NCBI RefSeq assembly: GCF_021462405.1
Contig: NZ_JAKEDU010000009.1
Span: 1 to 64,000 of the forward strand
DNA from: Thermus tengchongensis
Lineage (GTDB): Bacteria > Deinococcota > Deinococci > Deinococcales > Thermaceae
Direction: 5' to 3'
DNA: 64,000 nt
The notes below the pieces were generated by a model that was not told where the DNA came from, did not search any database, and was given only the letters and a program-made list of their open reading frames with translations. Position 1 is the stretch's first letter. The number at the start of each line of letters is the position of its first letter. The translations under genes were made by a program, and so were the position numbers. Shown piece by piece: positions 54,218 through 62,658 of the stretch.

Positions 54218-55360
54218 GTGGAGATCTTCCACCTGGTCCTACGCAACCTCCTGGCCCGCCCCGTGCGGAGCCTCCTCACCCTCCTCGGGGTCCTCATCGC
54301 CACCAGCAGCATGGTCCTCTTTCTCTCCTTCGGGGAGGGCTTAAGGCGCTCCCTCTTCCAGGAGCTTTCCCGGGTGGGCCCCGCCATCCAGGTGGTGCCG
54401 GAAGGCACGGAGGGCCTGGGTTTCGGCGCTTACCCGGAGATCACCCCCGCGCAGCTCCAAGCCCTGGAGGAGGCGGGCCGGGCCTTAGGGGTAAGGGCCT
54501 TGGTGCCCACCCTCTTCCTGAGCCGGGGCGGGTTTGACCCCCAGACCTCCTTCTTCTTCCAGGGCCTGCCCCGAGGGGTGGGGCCGGACCTCCTCTACCC
54601 CGGGGTAAGGGCCAAGGAGGGCCGTCTGGTTCCCACGGCAGGAGGTGCGGTGGTGGGGGGGAAGGTGGCCAAACGGAGCCAGCTCGCCCTGGAAAGCCCC
54701 TTGCGCCTTTCCCCCCAGGTGACCCTTAGGGTGGAGGGCATCCTGGAGGAAAGCGGGGGCCTGGCGGACAACCTGATCTTCGTGCCCCTGGAGGCCTTGC
54801 AGAGGGTGCTGGGCACCCAGAACTTCAGCGCGGTCTTGGTAGCCCTCTCACCGGGACAAAGGGCGGAGGAAGTGGCGAGAAACCTGGAAAAGGCGGTCCC
54901 AGGCCTCAAAGCCCAGACCACGGGGGACGTGATGCGCTTTGCCGAGCGCGCTTTGCGCATCAGCGACCTGGTGCGCTTCGGCATCAGCCTGGTGGCCTTG
55001 ATCGTGGGCGGGCTTCTGGTGGCCAACACGGTGATGATGTCCGTGTACGAGCGCACCCGGGAGTTCGGGGTCATGCGGGCTTTGGGGGCCAGGCGGGGCT
55101 TCATCTTCCGGCTGGTGGTCCTCGAGGCCCTCTTCCTGGCCCTCCTGGGCGGGACCCTGGGCCTGGCCTTGGGGGGCATGGTTTCCTACGCCATCAACCT
55201 CTATACCTTCGCCCAGGTGGGTCTGGCCCTCTCCGCCGTAACCCCCCGCCTGGCCCTTTTCTCCCTCCTGGTGGCCTTGAGCCTGGGCCTTTTCGCCGGC
55301 CTCCTTCCCGCCTACAACGCCAGCCGCATCCCGGTGGTGGAAGCCCTGGGGAGGGTCTAG
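54218..55360 (+). CDS. ABC transporter permease, FtsX/MacB type
   Basis: A 380-aa membrane protein with one N-terminal helix, a ~210-residue periplasmic MacB_PCD domain and three C-terminal helices (GISLVALIVGGLLVANTVMMSVYERTREFGVMRALGARRGFI). I chose GTG 54218 because TAAGCT is seven bases upstream and helix 1 begins directly. It works with the ATPase gene that follows 9 nt later. Such pairs move lipoproteins, peptides or drugs; the substrate is unknown. Confidence 0.9.
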   Translation: MEIFHLVLRNLLARPVRSLLTLLGVLIATSSMVLFLSFGEGLRRSLFQELSRVGPAIQVVPEGTEGLGFGAYPEITPAQLQALEEAGRALGVRALVPTLFLSRGGFDPQTSFFFQGLPRGVGPDLLYPGVRAKEGRLVPTAGGAVVGGKVAKRSQLALESPLRLSPQVTLRVEGILEESGGLADNLIFVPLEALQRVLGTQNFSAVLVALSPGQRAEEVARNLEKAVPGLKAQTTGDVMRFAERALRISDLVRFGISLVALIVGGLLVANTVMMSVYERTREFGVMRALGARRGFIFRLVVLEALFLALLGGTLGLALGGMVSYAINLYTFAQVGLALSAVTPRLALFSLLVALSLGLFAGLLPAYNASRIPVVEALGRV

Positions 55361-55369
55361 GGGGTGCCC

Positions 55370-56050
55370 ATGCTGCGAGCGGAGAACCTCACCAAGCGCT
55401 ACCGCCAAGGGGAGAAGGAGGTGGTGGCCCTAGCGGGCTTCACCTACGCCTTCCCCCTGGGGGCCACCGCGGTGGTGGGCCCTTCGGGAAGCGGCAAGAC
55501 CACCCTGTTGAACCTGCTGGCGGGCTTTGACCTCCCCAGCGAGGGGGGAGTCTTTCTAGAGGAAACGCCCCTCCACCGCCTTCCCGAGGACGCGCGGGCC
55601 GAGGTGCGCCTGAAGCGGATGGGCTTCGTCTTCCAGCAGTGGAACCTGATCCCCACCCTCACCGCCTGGGAGAACGTGGCCTTCCCCCTGCTCCTCGCCG
55701 GGATACCCCCCAAGACCAGGCGAGAACGGGCTTTAGAGCTTCTGGAGAGGGTGGGCCTGGAAGCCCGGGCCTCCCACCTGCCGAGCCGCCTTTCCGGCGG
55801 GGAGCAGCAGCGGGTGGCCCTGGCCCGGGCCCTGGCCCTGGACCCCCCCATCCTCTTCGCCGACGAGCCCACGGGCAACCTGGACGCGGAGTCCCGAGAG
55901 CAGGTGGCCTCCCTCCTCTTTGAGGCGGGGCGGGAGCGGACCTTAATCCTCGTCACCCACGACCTGGAGCTGGCGGCCCGGGCGGAGCGCATCCTGCATC
56001 TGAAAGGTGGCAGGTTGGCCCGGGAGGAGTTGCTCCGGCCTACCCGGTAG
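55370..56050 (+). CDS. ABC transporter ATPase, MacB/LolD type
   Basis: A 226-aa ATPase with Walker [16 protein letters not shown]-loop VFQQWNLIP, signature [15 protein letters not shown], Walker [13 protein letters not shown] and H-loop LVTHD. These match the LolD/MacB branch, which pairs with FtsX-type permeases such as the gene just upstream. ATG 55370 has AGGGGG at a good distance; GTG 55364 is possible. A terminator was not seen. Confidence 0.95.
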   Translation: MLRAENLTKRYRQGEKEVVALAGFTYAFPLGATAVVGPSGSGKTTLLNLLAGFDLPSEGGVFLEETPLHRLPEDARAEVRLKRMGFVFQQWNLIPTLTAWENVAFPLLLAGIPPKTRRERALELLERVGLEARASHLPSRLSGGEQQRVALARALALDPPILFADEPTGNLDAESREQVASLLFEAGRERTLILVTHDLELAARAERILHLKGGRLAREELLRPTR

Positions 56051-56089
56051 GGACATCCCGCCCACCCCTCCCGTGGCAAAATACCCCCC

Positions 56090-57421
56090 ATGGGCAAGCG
56101 CATGGTGGTCGTGGGCGGCGTGGCGGGCGGGGCCTCTGCCGCCGCCAAGGCCAAGCGGGAGAACCCAGACCTCGAGGTGGTGGTCTACGAGAAATCCGGG
56201 TGGGTTTCCTACGGGGCCTGCGGCCTTCCCTACGTGCTCTCCGGGGAAATCCCCCGCCTGGAGCGGCTCGTGGCCCGCACCCCGGAGGAGTTCCGCAAAG
56301 GAGGGGTAGAGGTCCACACCCGCCACGAGGTGGTGGACGTGGACCCGGAGCTGAAAACCCTCACGGTCTTTGACCACGTGGAGGGGCGCACCTTCCAGGA
56401 CCGCTACGACTACCTGGTCCTGGCCACGGGGGCCAAGCCCACCCTTCCCCCCATCCCAGGCACGGAGCAGGCGGGGGTCTACACCTTACGGAGCATGAAG
56501 GACGGGGAGGCCCTCCTAAGGGCCCTGGAAGGGGCCAAGAGGGCCACCATCCTGGGGGCGGGGTACATCGGCCTCGAGGTGGCCGAGGCCTTCCGCAAGC
56601 GGGGCCTGGAGGTAACCCTTTTGGAGCTCAAGGACCGCCCTCTCCCCCACTGGGACGAGGAGGTGGGGAACCTCCTCAAGGAGGAGCTGGAGCGGCACGG
56701 GGTGGAGGTCTGGACCGGGGTGAAGGTGGAGGCCCTCCGCGGCCAGGGCCGGGTGGAGGCGGTGGAGACCTCGGAAGGCGTGGTGTCTACCGACCTGGTG
56801 CTAGTGGCCACGGGCATCCGGCCCAACACCCTCCTGGCCCAGGCCATGGGGGTGGCCCTGGGCCCCACGGGGGCCATCGCCACGGACGAGGAGATGCGCA
56901 CCAACCTGGAAGGGGTCTACGCCGCCGGGGATGTGGCGGAAAGCTTCCACCGGGTGCTTGGGCGACCCTACTGGTTGCCGCTTGGAGACGTGGCCAACAA
57001 GCACGGGCGCACTGCGGGGGCGGTCATCGCCGGCAAGAAGGCCCGCTTCCACGGGGTGGTGGGCACGGCCATCTTCAAGGCCTTCGGCCTGGCGGTGGCC
57101 ACCACCGGGCTCTCCCTGGAGGCGGCCCTGAAGGAGGGCTTCCGCGCCAAGAAGGCCTTCATCCAAAGCCGCGACGGGGCCCACTACTACCCGGGAAGCC
57201 AGCCCCTCTGGGTGGAGCTGGTCTACGAGGAAGGGACGGGAAGGCTCTTAGGCGGAGCGGTGGTGGCCAAAGGCCACGGGGCCTTGCGCATCGACGCCCT
57301 GGCCGCCCTCCTGCACCAGGGGGGCACGGTGGAGGACCTTCTAGCCCTGGACCTGGCCTACGCCCCACCCTACAGCCCCGTCTGGGACCCCCTCCTCATC
57401 GCCGCCCAGCAGGTGCGCTAG
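56090..57421 (+). CDS. CoA-disulfide reductase/NAD(P)H oxidase family flavoprotein
   Basis: A 443-aa pyridine nucleotide-disulfide oxidoreductase with a single redox Cys in SYGACGLPYVLSGEI (about residue 44), as in CoA-disulfide reductase and NADH oxidase. It has the FAD-binding VVVGGVAGGASAAAKAK, NAD-binding ILGAGYIGLEVAEAFRKRG and the second FAD segment VYAAGDVAE. It may keep CoA reduced or consume oxygen. CAAAAT (56077-56082) is a possible -10 seven bases before ATG. Confidence 0.92.
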   Translation: MGKRMVVVGGVAGGASAAAKAKRENPDLEVVVYEKSGWVSYGACGLPYVLSGEIPRLERLVARTPEEFRKGGVEVHTRHEVVDVDPELKTLTVFDHVEGRTFQDRYDYLVLATGAKPTLPPIPGTEQAGVYTLRSMKDGEALLRALEGAKRATILGAGYIGLEVAEAFRKRGLEVTLLELKDRPLPHWDEEVGNLLKEELERHGVEVWTGVKVEALRGQGRVEAVETSEGVVSTDLVLVATGIRPNTLLAQAMGVALGPTGAIATDEEMRTNLEGVYAAGDVAESFHRVLGRPYWLPLGDVANKHGRTAGAVIAGKKARFHGVVGTAIFKAFGLAVATTGLSLEAALKEGFRAKKAFIQSRDGAHYYPGSQPLWVELVYEEGTGRLLGGAVVAKGHGALRIDALAALLHQGGTVEDLLALDLAYAPPYSPVWDPLLIAAQQVR

Positions 57422-57425
57422 ACAC

Positions 57426-57451
57426 CTCGCCGGGGCCCAAGCCCCGGCGAG
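57426..57451 (+). terminator. Perfect 11-bp hairpin after the CoA-disulfide reductase gene
   Basis: CTCGCCGGGGC (57426-57436) pairs with 57441-57451 around CCAA, 4 bp after the stop codon. There is no T-run, so it may be a rho-dependent or RNA-stabilising end. Confidence 0.55.
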
Positions 57452-57527
57452 GGCGCCAAACGGGGTATGGGCAAGCTGCCTCCGCTCCTGCCCAAGGGGT
57501 CGTCTACGCGGGGGAATCCTCATTTTG

Positions 57528-57590
57528 GTGTAGTCAAGACCGGGACACACCGCCTTTGGGTGTGAATCTTTTGGCCTTACACACTACACT
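57528..57590. promoter_or_regulatory. Possible control region of aceA
   Basis: Inverted heptamers GTGTAGT (57528-57534) and ACTACAC (57583-57589) flank a CACACC/GGTGTG hairpin. TACACT (57585-57590) may be the -10. The function is not proven. Confidence 0.35.
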
Positions 57591-57632
57591 GGAAGCCTTC
57601 CCGCCTCCAGACTAGCACCTGGGAGGTGCAAG

Positions 57633-58949
57633 GTGGAACCCTTGAGCATGCTCACCCCGGAGATGCGGCAAGAGGCGGAGGCCCTGCGGCGCGAGTGGGA
57701 GACCAACCCCCGCTGGAAGGGGGTCCGGCGGGACTACCGCCCCGAGGACGTGGTGCGGCTCCGTCCCAGCGTGATGGTGGAGCACACCCTGGCCAAGCGA
57801 GGAGCGGAGAAACTCTGGCGGCTCCTCCACGAGCGCCCCTACGTGCACACCTTCGGGGCCTACACCGGGGCCATGGCGGTGGAGATGGTGCGGGCCGGCC
57901 TCGAGGCCATCTACCTCTCCGGCTGGCAGGTAGCTGCCGACGCCAACCTGGCCTGGCAGACCTACCCCGACCAGTCCCTCTACCCCTACAACTCCGTGCC
58001 CCAAATCGTGAAGCGCATCAACAACGCCCTGATGCGGGCGGATATGATTGAGCGCGCCGAAGGCAAGGTGACCCGGGACTGGTACGTGCCCATCGTGGCC
58101 GACGCCGAGGCGGGCTTCGGTGGGGTCCTGAACGTCTTTGAGCTCACCAAGGCCATGATCGAGGCGGGGGCTGCCGGCATCCACTACGAGGACCAGCTGG
58201 CCTCCGAGAAGAAGTGCGGCCACCTGGGGGGCAAGGTCCTGGTGCCCACCTCCCAGCACATCCGCACCCTGCAGGCCGCCCGCCTGGCGGCGGACATCAT
58301 GGGCGTGCCCACGGTGATCATCGCCCGCACGGACGCCGAGGCCGCCACCCTGATCACCAGCGACATCGACGAGCGGGACCGACCCTTCATCCTGCCCGGG
58401 GAGCGCACCCCCGAGGGCTTCTACCGGGTCCGGAACGGGATTGAGGCGGGCATCGCCCGGGCCCTGGCCTACGCCCCTTACGCCGATGTCATCTGGATGG
58501 AAACCTCCAAGCCCGACCTGGAGGAGGCCCGGAAGTTCGCCGAGGCGGTGAAGCGGGAGTTCCCCGATAAGCTCCTCGCTTACAACCTCTCCCCCTCCTT
58601 CAACTGGAAGAAGTTCCTGGACGACGAGACCATCGCCAAGTTCAACCGGGAGCTGGGGGAGATGGGCTACAAGTTCCAGTTCATCACCCTGGCGGGCTGG
58701 CACACCGTGAACTACTACACCTGGGAGCTGGCCAAGGACTACAAGGCCCGGGGCATGCCCGCATTCGTGGAGCTCCAGCAGAAGGAGTTCCTGGCCCAGG
58801 CCCAAGGTTTCACCGCCGTGAAGCACCAGCGGGAGGTGGGTGCCGGCTACTTCGACGAGGTGGTCCTGGCCCTCACCCAGGGAGAGGCCTCTACCCTGGC
58901 CCTTAAGGGCTCCACCGAGGAGGCCCAGTTCAACGAACCCGTGCACTAG
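57633..58949 (+). CDS. aceA: Isocitrate lyase
   Basis: A 438-aa glyoxylate-cycle enzyme that splits isocitrate to glyoxylate and succinate. The active-site [10 protein letters not shown] with catalytic Cys is present, as are the metal-binding [10 protein letters not shown] and the NLSPSFNW loop. GTG 57633 is preceded at a good distance by GGGAGGTG. Malate synthase is not in the window. A terminator follows. Confidence 0.96.
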   Translation: MEPLSMLTPEMRQEAEALRREWETNPRWKGVRRDYRPEDVVRLRPSVMVEHTLAKRGAEKLWRLLHERPYVHTFGAYTGAMAVEMVRAGLEAIYLSGWQVAADANLAWQTYPDQSLYPYNSVPQIVKRINNALMRADMIERAEGKVTRDWYVPIVADAEAGFGGVLNVFELTKAMIEAGAAGIHYEDQLASEKKCGHLGGKVLVPTSQHIRTLQAARLAADIMGVPTVIIARTDAEAATLITSDIDERDRPFILPGERTPEGFYRVRNGIEAGIARALAYAPYADVIWMETSKPDLEEARKFAEAVKREFPDKLLAYNLSPSFNWKKFLDDETIAKFNRELGEMGYKFQFITLAGWHTVNYYTWELAKDYKARGMPAFVELQQKEFLAQAQGFTAVKHQREVGAGYFDEVVLALTQGEASTLALKGSTEEAQFNEPVH

Positions 58950-58968
58950 GCTTAGCGGGAAGCCTGCT

Positions 58969-59009
58969 CTGCCGTCCTCCAGGTATAGGGGGCGGCAGGT
59001 TCCTTTTTT
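58969..59009 (+). terminator. Rho-independent terminator after aceA
   Basis: CTGCCG (58969-58974) pairs with CGGCAG (58993-58998), extended by imperfect C/G pairs, followed by GTTCC and TTTTTT (59004-59009). Confidence 0.75.
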
Positions 59010-59039
59010 CTGTAGTAGACCGAAGCCACACCAAACTGA

Positions 59040-59045
59040 TATAGT
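59040..59045 (+). promoter_or_regulatory. -10 box TATAGT of the P-loop/TPR gene
   Basis: TATAGT is followed by nine bases and ATG 59055. No good -35 was found 17 bp upstream. Confidence 0.5.
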
Positions 59046-59054
59046 GTAATCACC

Positions 59055-61817
59055 ATGCCAGAAGCCAATACACCCTGGCTACGCTACCTGGAAGACCTCC
59101 GTCCCCATCTCCGGGGCCGGGACCACCGGGGCAAGCGGGGCTCCCTGCGCTGGCTCGAGGCCCTTATGGCCGAGCGGGGGGGCAAGGCCGGCACCGTGCG
59201 CAACATCCTCTACAAGGACCTGGGAAGCCCTGAGGAGAAGGAAAGGCTTTACGGGGTCATCGCCGACCTGTACCAAGAGGCAGGCCTCCCACCCCCCCCT
59301 CCCCCAGCGGAGCTTTTCCTGGAAAGCGCCCGCAAGACCCTGGGCCGGGACAAGCGCCGCATCTTTCGCCGCTTTCTCAAGGAGCTGGAAGCCGGGGGGA
59401 GGCCTCAGATGGTGGTGGTGGGGGGGCCGGCCACGGGGAAAGGGGTCCTTTTGGGGGCCTTGAGCCGTGCCCTTTCCGCCCTGCCTGGCAAGGAACCCTT
59501 TCTCCTTAACCTAGGGGGGGAGCTGGCCCAGGCCTTGGTCCCCTTGGCCGAGAGCTTGGGGGCAGGGGAGGAGATGCGGTCCCTTTTGGCCCAGCTTTCC
59601 CCCACCCAGCCCTACATCCTGCAGGGGGCCTTGGAACAGGAGGTCTTGACCCTTTTGGCCCGGGGCCTGAACCGGGAAGGCCGTCCCCTCCTCCTCCGAG
59701 CCGAGGTGGAGGGGACCCTCGAGGGCCTCCCCTTAAGGGGTCCGGACGGCACGCACAAGGGCCTCGCCGCCTGGCTGGAGCCTTTTTTGAAGGGGCTCAG
59801 CATCCCCTACCTGGCTGCTTTGAGCGAGCCGCCCCCCACCCTGCCCTACCAGCCCCTCTCCCCCCCAAGCCGCGAGGAGGCCCGGCGCTTCGTGCGGGAG
59901 AGGCTCCCCCACCTGCCCCCGGAAAGGCTGGAGGCCCTGGTGAACCAGGCGGGGCGCAACTTTGGGGAGCTTTCCCGCTTGGTCCTCCTGGAAGCCGCCA
60001 AGCACGATCCCAAAACCCCTTTGCAGGACGACCCTGCCCTCAAACCCCTGCTCCTGGCCCTCGCCGCCTTCAGCCCCGAGGCCGATCCCGCCTTTCCCGC
60101 AGAGCTCTTGGAAAAGGCCCTGGGCAAGCCTCTGGAACGCCTTTCCCAAGCGGAAAGGGCCCTTTTGGACTGGGTGGGGGAAGGCCTGGTGCGCCCTGCC
60201 CTGAGAAGCCTCCTCCCCCAGGAAGCCCCCAAGGAACTCCACCGCCTGGCCCTCGCCTTCTTCCCCAAGGAGAACCTTTTCCGCAAACTGCACCACGCCT
60301 ACAAGGCGGGGGAAACCCGGATTCTTTTGGACCTCCTGCAGGAGGATCCCGCCCGGCTCGCCCTCCTTCCCGGGCTCTGGCAGGAGGCCCAGGCCTGGCC
60401 CCGGGAGGACCTCGAGGCCCTGGCCGGGGTGGTGGTGCGCTATCGGGCGGTCTTGGGCCAGTACGCCCATCCCGAGGCGGAGGAAGCCCTCAGGGTGCTC
60501 TCGGAAGCCCCAAACCCCTCCTTGCGCACCTGGGCCCGCATCAAAAGGGCGGAGGCCAAGGCGGACGCCGCCCTTTACAAGGAAGCGGAGGAGCTTCTGC
60601 CCCCCAAGGAGGACCTCAAGCTCCTGGACGATACCGCCCAGGCAGAGGGGCTTTTGGTGATGGCGGCGGTGGAGCGCTGGAAGGGGGACTACGAACGAGC
60701 AGCCCGCTTTGTGGAAGAGGCGGAAGGCCTCCCCATGGCCCCCTTCCTGCGGGATCGGGTGCAACTGTGGCGAGGCTTGGTGGCCAAGGACCTAGGGCGC
60801 TATACCGAAGCCCTAACCGCCCTGGCCCAGGTGGGCCATGACCCCCTGCTCCTGGGCCGCGCCCGGTACCAAATGGGGGATCTCCTCATGCGCCTGGGAC
60901 GTCTGGAGGCCAAGGAGCGAATGGAGGAGGGCCTGAAGGCCCTAGAGGAAGCGGGCGCTCCCAAGGACGAGGTGGCCCGGGTACGGGCCCGCTACGCCAC
61001 CCTCCTGCGGCGCCTGGGCCTTTACAAGGAGGCGGAAAGCGCCATCCGCAAGGCCCTCGACGAGGCGGAAGATCCCTTCACCCGGGCGCGGGTGGAGAGC
61101 GAGGCGGGCATCCTAGAAGTGGCCCGGGGGCGCCCTTTCGAGGCTCTGGCGCTTTTGCAACGGGCCGAAACCTACTTCCGCCACACGGAGGAGAGGCCCA
61201 AGGAGGCCCGCTACCGCCACCTGCGCACCCTTTTCCGCCTGGGAGCAGCCTACCTCCTCCTGGAAGCGGGCCAGCCCTACCGGGCCCCCTTCCTGGGGGG
61301 CCTCGAGGCCCCCACCGCCCGGCGCCTCCTAGAACATCTCCTGCGGGAGATCCCCGAGGAGGCCACGGACCGCTACACCGCCCTCCGCCTGGATACCGCG
61401 AGCCTGCTTGCCCTCCTTCTCCCCCCTACCGAGGGCAAGGCCCTGCTCAAGCCCCTGTTGGACTTAGACAACCCCTACCTCCGGGCCCAAGCCCGCCTGG
61501 GCTACGCCGAGGCCCTGGTCCGGGAAGGGAGCCTAGGGGAGGCCTTGGCCCAGATCGTGGCCCTCCCTCGCCTGGAAGACCCCGGCCTCCTGGCCCAGGC
61601 CCGGGCCGTGGAGGTCCTAGCCCTCCTGGGCCTGGGGGAGAAGGAAGCCGCCTGGCATAAGCTTTCGGAGGTGAGGCAAAGCCCTCTCCCCGAACCCTTC
61701 CGCTTCCAGCTGGGCCGGGCTTTGGGCCGCTTCTGCCCCGAGCTGCAAAGGCGCCTTCCCTCCACTCCCCTGGCCCTCCCCGAGGCCTTGGGCTTCCTCC
61801 TGGCAAATCCCGACTAA
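59055..61817 (+). CDS. Large P-loop/TPR protein (STAND-like), unknown function
   Basis: A 920-aa soluble protein. Residues 1-80 form a basic helical domain (RGRDHRGKRGSLRWLEALMAERGGKAGTVRNILYKDLG) that may bind nucleic acid. A P-loop-like VVVGGPATGKGVLLGAL follows at about residues 116-132, with Gly where Thr/Ser is usual. Residues ~330-450 are winged-helix-like, and from ~480 to the end about ten TPR-type hairpins follow (YKEAESAIRKALDEAED, AREVL-type). This resembles STAND regulators. It lies alone between aceA and suf. Confidence 0.75.
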   Translation: MPEANTPWLRYLEDLRPHLRGRDHRGKRGSLRWLEALMAERGGKAGTVRNILYKDLGSPEEKERLYGVIADLYQEAGLPPPPPPAELFLESARKTLGRDKRRIFRRFLKELEAGGRPQMVVVGGPATGKGVLLGALSRALSALPGKEPFLLNLGGELAQALVPLAESLGAGEEMRSLLAQLSPTQPYILQGALEQEVLTLLARGLNREGRPLLLRAEVEGTLEGLPLRGPDGTHKGLAAWLEPFLKGLSIPYLAALSEPPPTLPYQPLSPPSREEARRFVRERLPHLPPERLEALVNQAGRNFGELSRLVLLEAAKHDPKTPLQDDPALKPLLLALAAFSPEADPAFPAELLEKALGKPLERLSQAERALLDWVGEGLVRPALRSLLPQEAPKELHRLALAFFPKENLFRKLHHAYKAGETRILLDLLQEDPARLALLPGLWQEAQAWPREDLEALAGVVVRYRAVLGQYAHPEAEEALRVLSEAPNPSLRTWARIKRAEAKADAALYKEAEELLPPKEDLKLLDDTAQAEGLLVMAAVERWKGDYERAARFVEEAEGLPMAPFLRDRVQLWRGLVAKDLGRYTEALTALAQVGHDPLLLGRARYQMGDLLMRLGRLEAKERMEEGLKALEEAGAPKDEVARVRARYATLLRRLGLYKEAESAIRKALDEAEDPFTRARVESEAGILEVARGRPFEALALLQRAETYFRHTEERPKEARYRHLRTLFRLGAAYLLLEAGQPYRAPFLGGLEAPTARRLLEHLLREIPEEATDRYTALRLDTASLLALLLPPTEGKALLKPLLDLDNPYLRAQARLGYAEALVREGSLGEALAQIVALPRLEDPGLLAQARAVEVLALLGLGEKEAAWHKLSEVRQSPLPEPFRFQLGRALGRFCPELQRRLPSTPLALPEALGFLLANPD

Positions 61818-61845
61818 ATCACTATACTTTAGGGGGTGGAGGGGT

Positions 61846-61876
61846 TATACTCTTACTGCGAATGGGTCGCAGTAAG
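61846..61876 (+). promoter_or_regulatory. suf promoter with perfect 10-bp dyad
   Basis: CTTACTGCGA (61852-61861) and TCGCAGTAAG (61867-61876) are exact reverse complements with ATGGG between. TATACT (61846-61851) directly precedes it as a likely -10; a second TATACT lies at 61823-61828. The dyad would cover the transcription start, as expected of a repressor site, and could also form an mRNA hairpin. Confidence 0.7.
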
Positions 61877-61905
61877 AAGCTGACCCGGCATCAGGAGGCA
61901 AAAGC

Positions 61906-62658
61906 ATGAACCAGCTGGAAATCCGCGACCTTTGGGCTTCCATCGACGGAGAGACCATCCTCAAGGGCGTGAACCTGGTGGTCCCCAAGGGCCAGGTGCA
62001 CGCCCTCATGGGCCCCAACGGGGCCGGCAAGAGCACCCTGGGCAAGATCCTGGCGGGGGACCCCGAGTACACGGTGGAACGGGGGGATATTCTCCTGGAC
62101 GGGGAAAGCATCCTGGATCTCTCCCCGGACGAGCGGGCGAGGAAGGGCCTCTTCCTGGCCTTCCAGTACCCCGTGGAGGTGCCGGGGGTCACCATCGCCA
62201 ACTTCCTGCGCTTGGCCCTGCAGGCGAGGCTTGGCCGGGAGGTGGGGGTGGCGGAGTTCTGGGCCAAGGTGAAGCGGGCCCTGGAGCTTCTGGACTGGGA
62301 CGAGGGCTACCTCTCCCGCTACCTCAACGAGGGCTTCTCCGGCGGGGAGAAGAAGCGCAACGAGATCCTCCAGCTTCTGGTGCTGGAGCCCACCTACGCC
62401 GTCTTGGACGAGACCGACTCCGGCCTGGACATCGACGCCCTCAAGGTGGTGGCCCGGGGGGTGAACGCCATGCGGGGCCCGAGCTTCGGCGCCCTGGTCA
62501 TCACCCACTACCAGCGCCTCTTGAACTACATCGTCCCCGACCGGGTCCATGTGATGATGGACGGGAAGGTGGTGGCGGAGGGAGGTCCCGAGCTGGCCCT
62601 GGAACTGGAAGCTAAGGGCTACGAGTGGCTCCGGGAACAGGTAAAGGAGGGAGCATGA
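61906..62658 (+). CDS. sufC: Fe-S cluster assembly ATPase SufC
   Basis: A 250-aa ABC-type ATPase that drives the SufBCD scaffold. It has Walker [15 protein letters not shown], the SufC-type signature [14 protein letters not shown], Walker [18 protein letters not shown] and the H-loop [18 protein letters not shown] lies at a good distance before ATG 61906. It overlaps sufB by 4 nt (ATGA). The dyad upstream suggests regulation of the operon. Confidence 0.98.
   Translation: MNQLEIRDLWASIDGETILKGVNLVVPKGQVHALMGPNGAGKSTLGKILAGDPEYTVERGDILLDGESILDLSPDERARKGLFLAFQYPVEVPGVTIANFLRLALQARLGREVGVAEFWAKVKRALELLDWDEGYLSRYLNEGFSGGEKKRNEILQLLVLEPTYAVLDETDSGLDIDALKVVARGVNAMRGPSFGALVITHYQRLLNYIVPDRVHVMMDGKVVAEGGPELALELEAKGYEWLREQVKEGA

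Noticed and set aside
57612..58946. A 444-codon open frame opposite isocitrate lyase
   Set aside because: Antisense shadow of aceA with biased composition and no family motif; the same reason applies to long frames opposite glgC, rpoB, rpoC, alaS and sufB.
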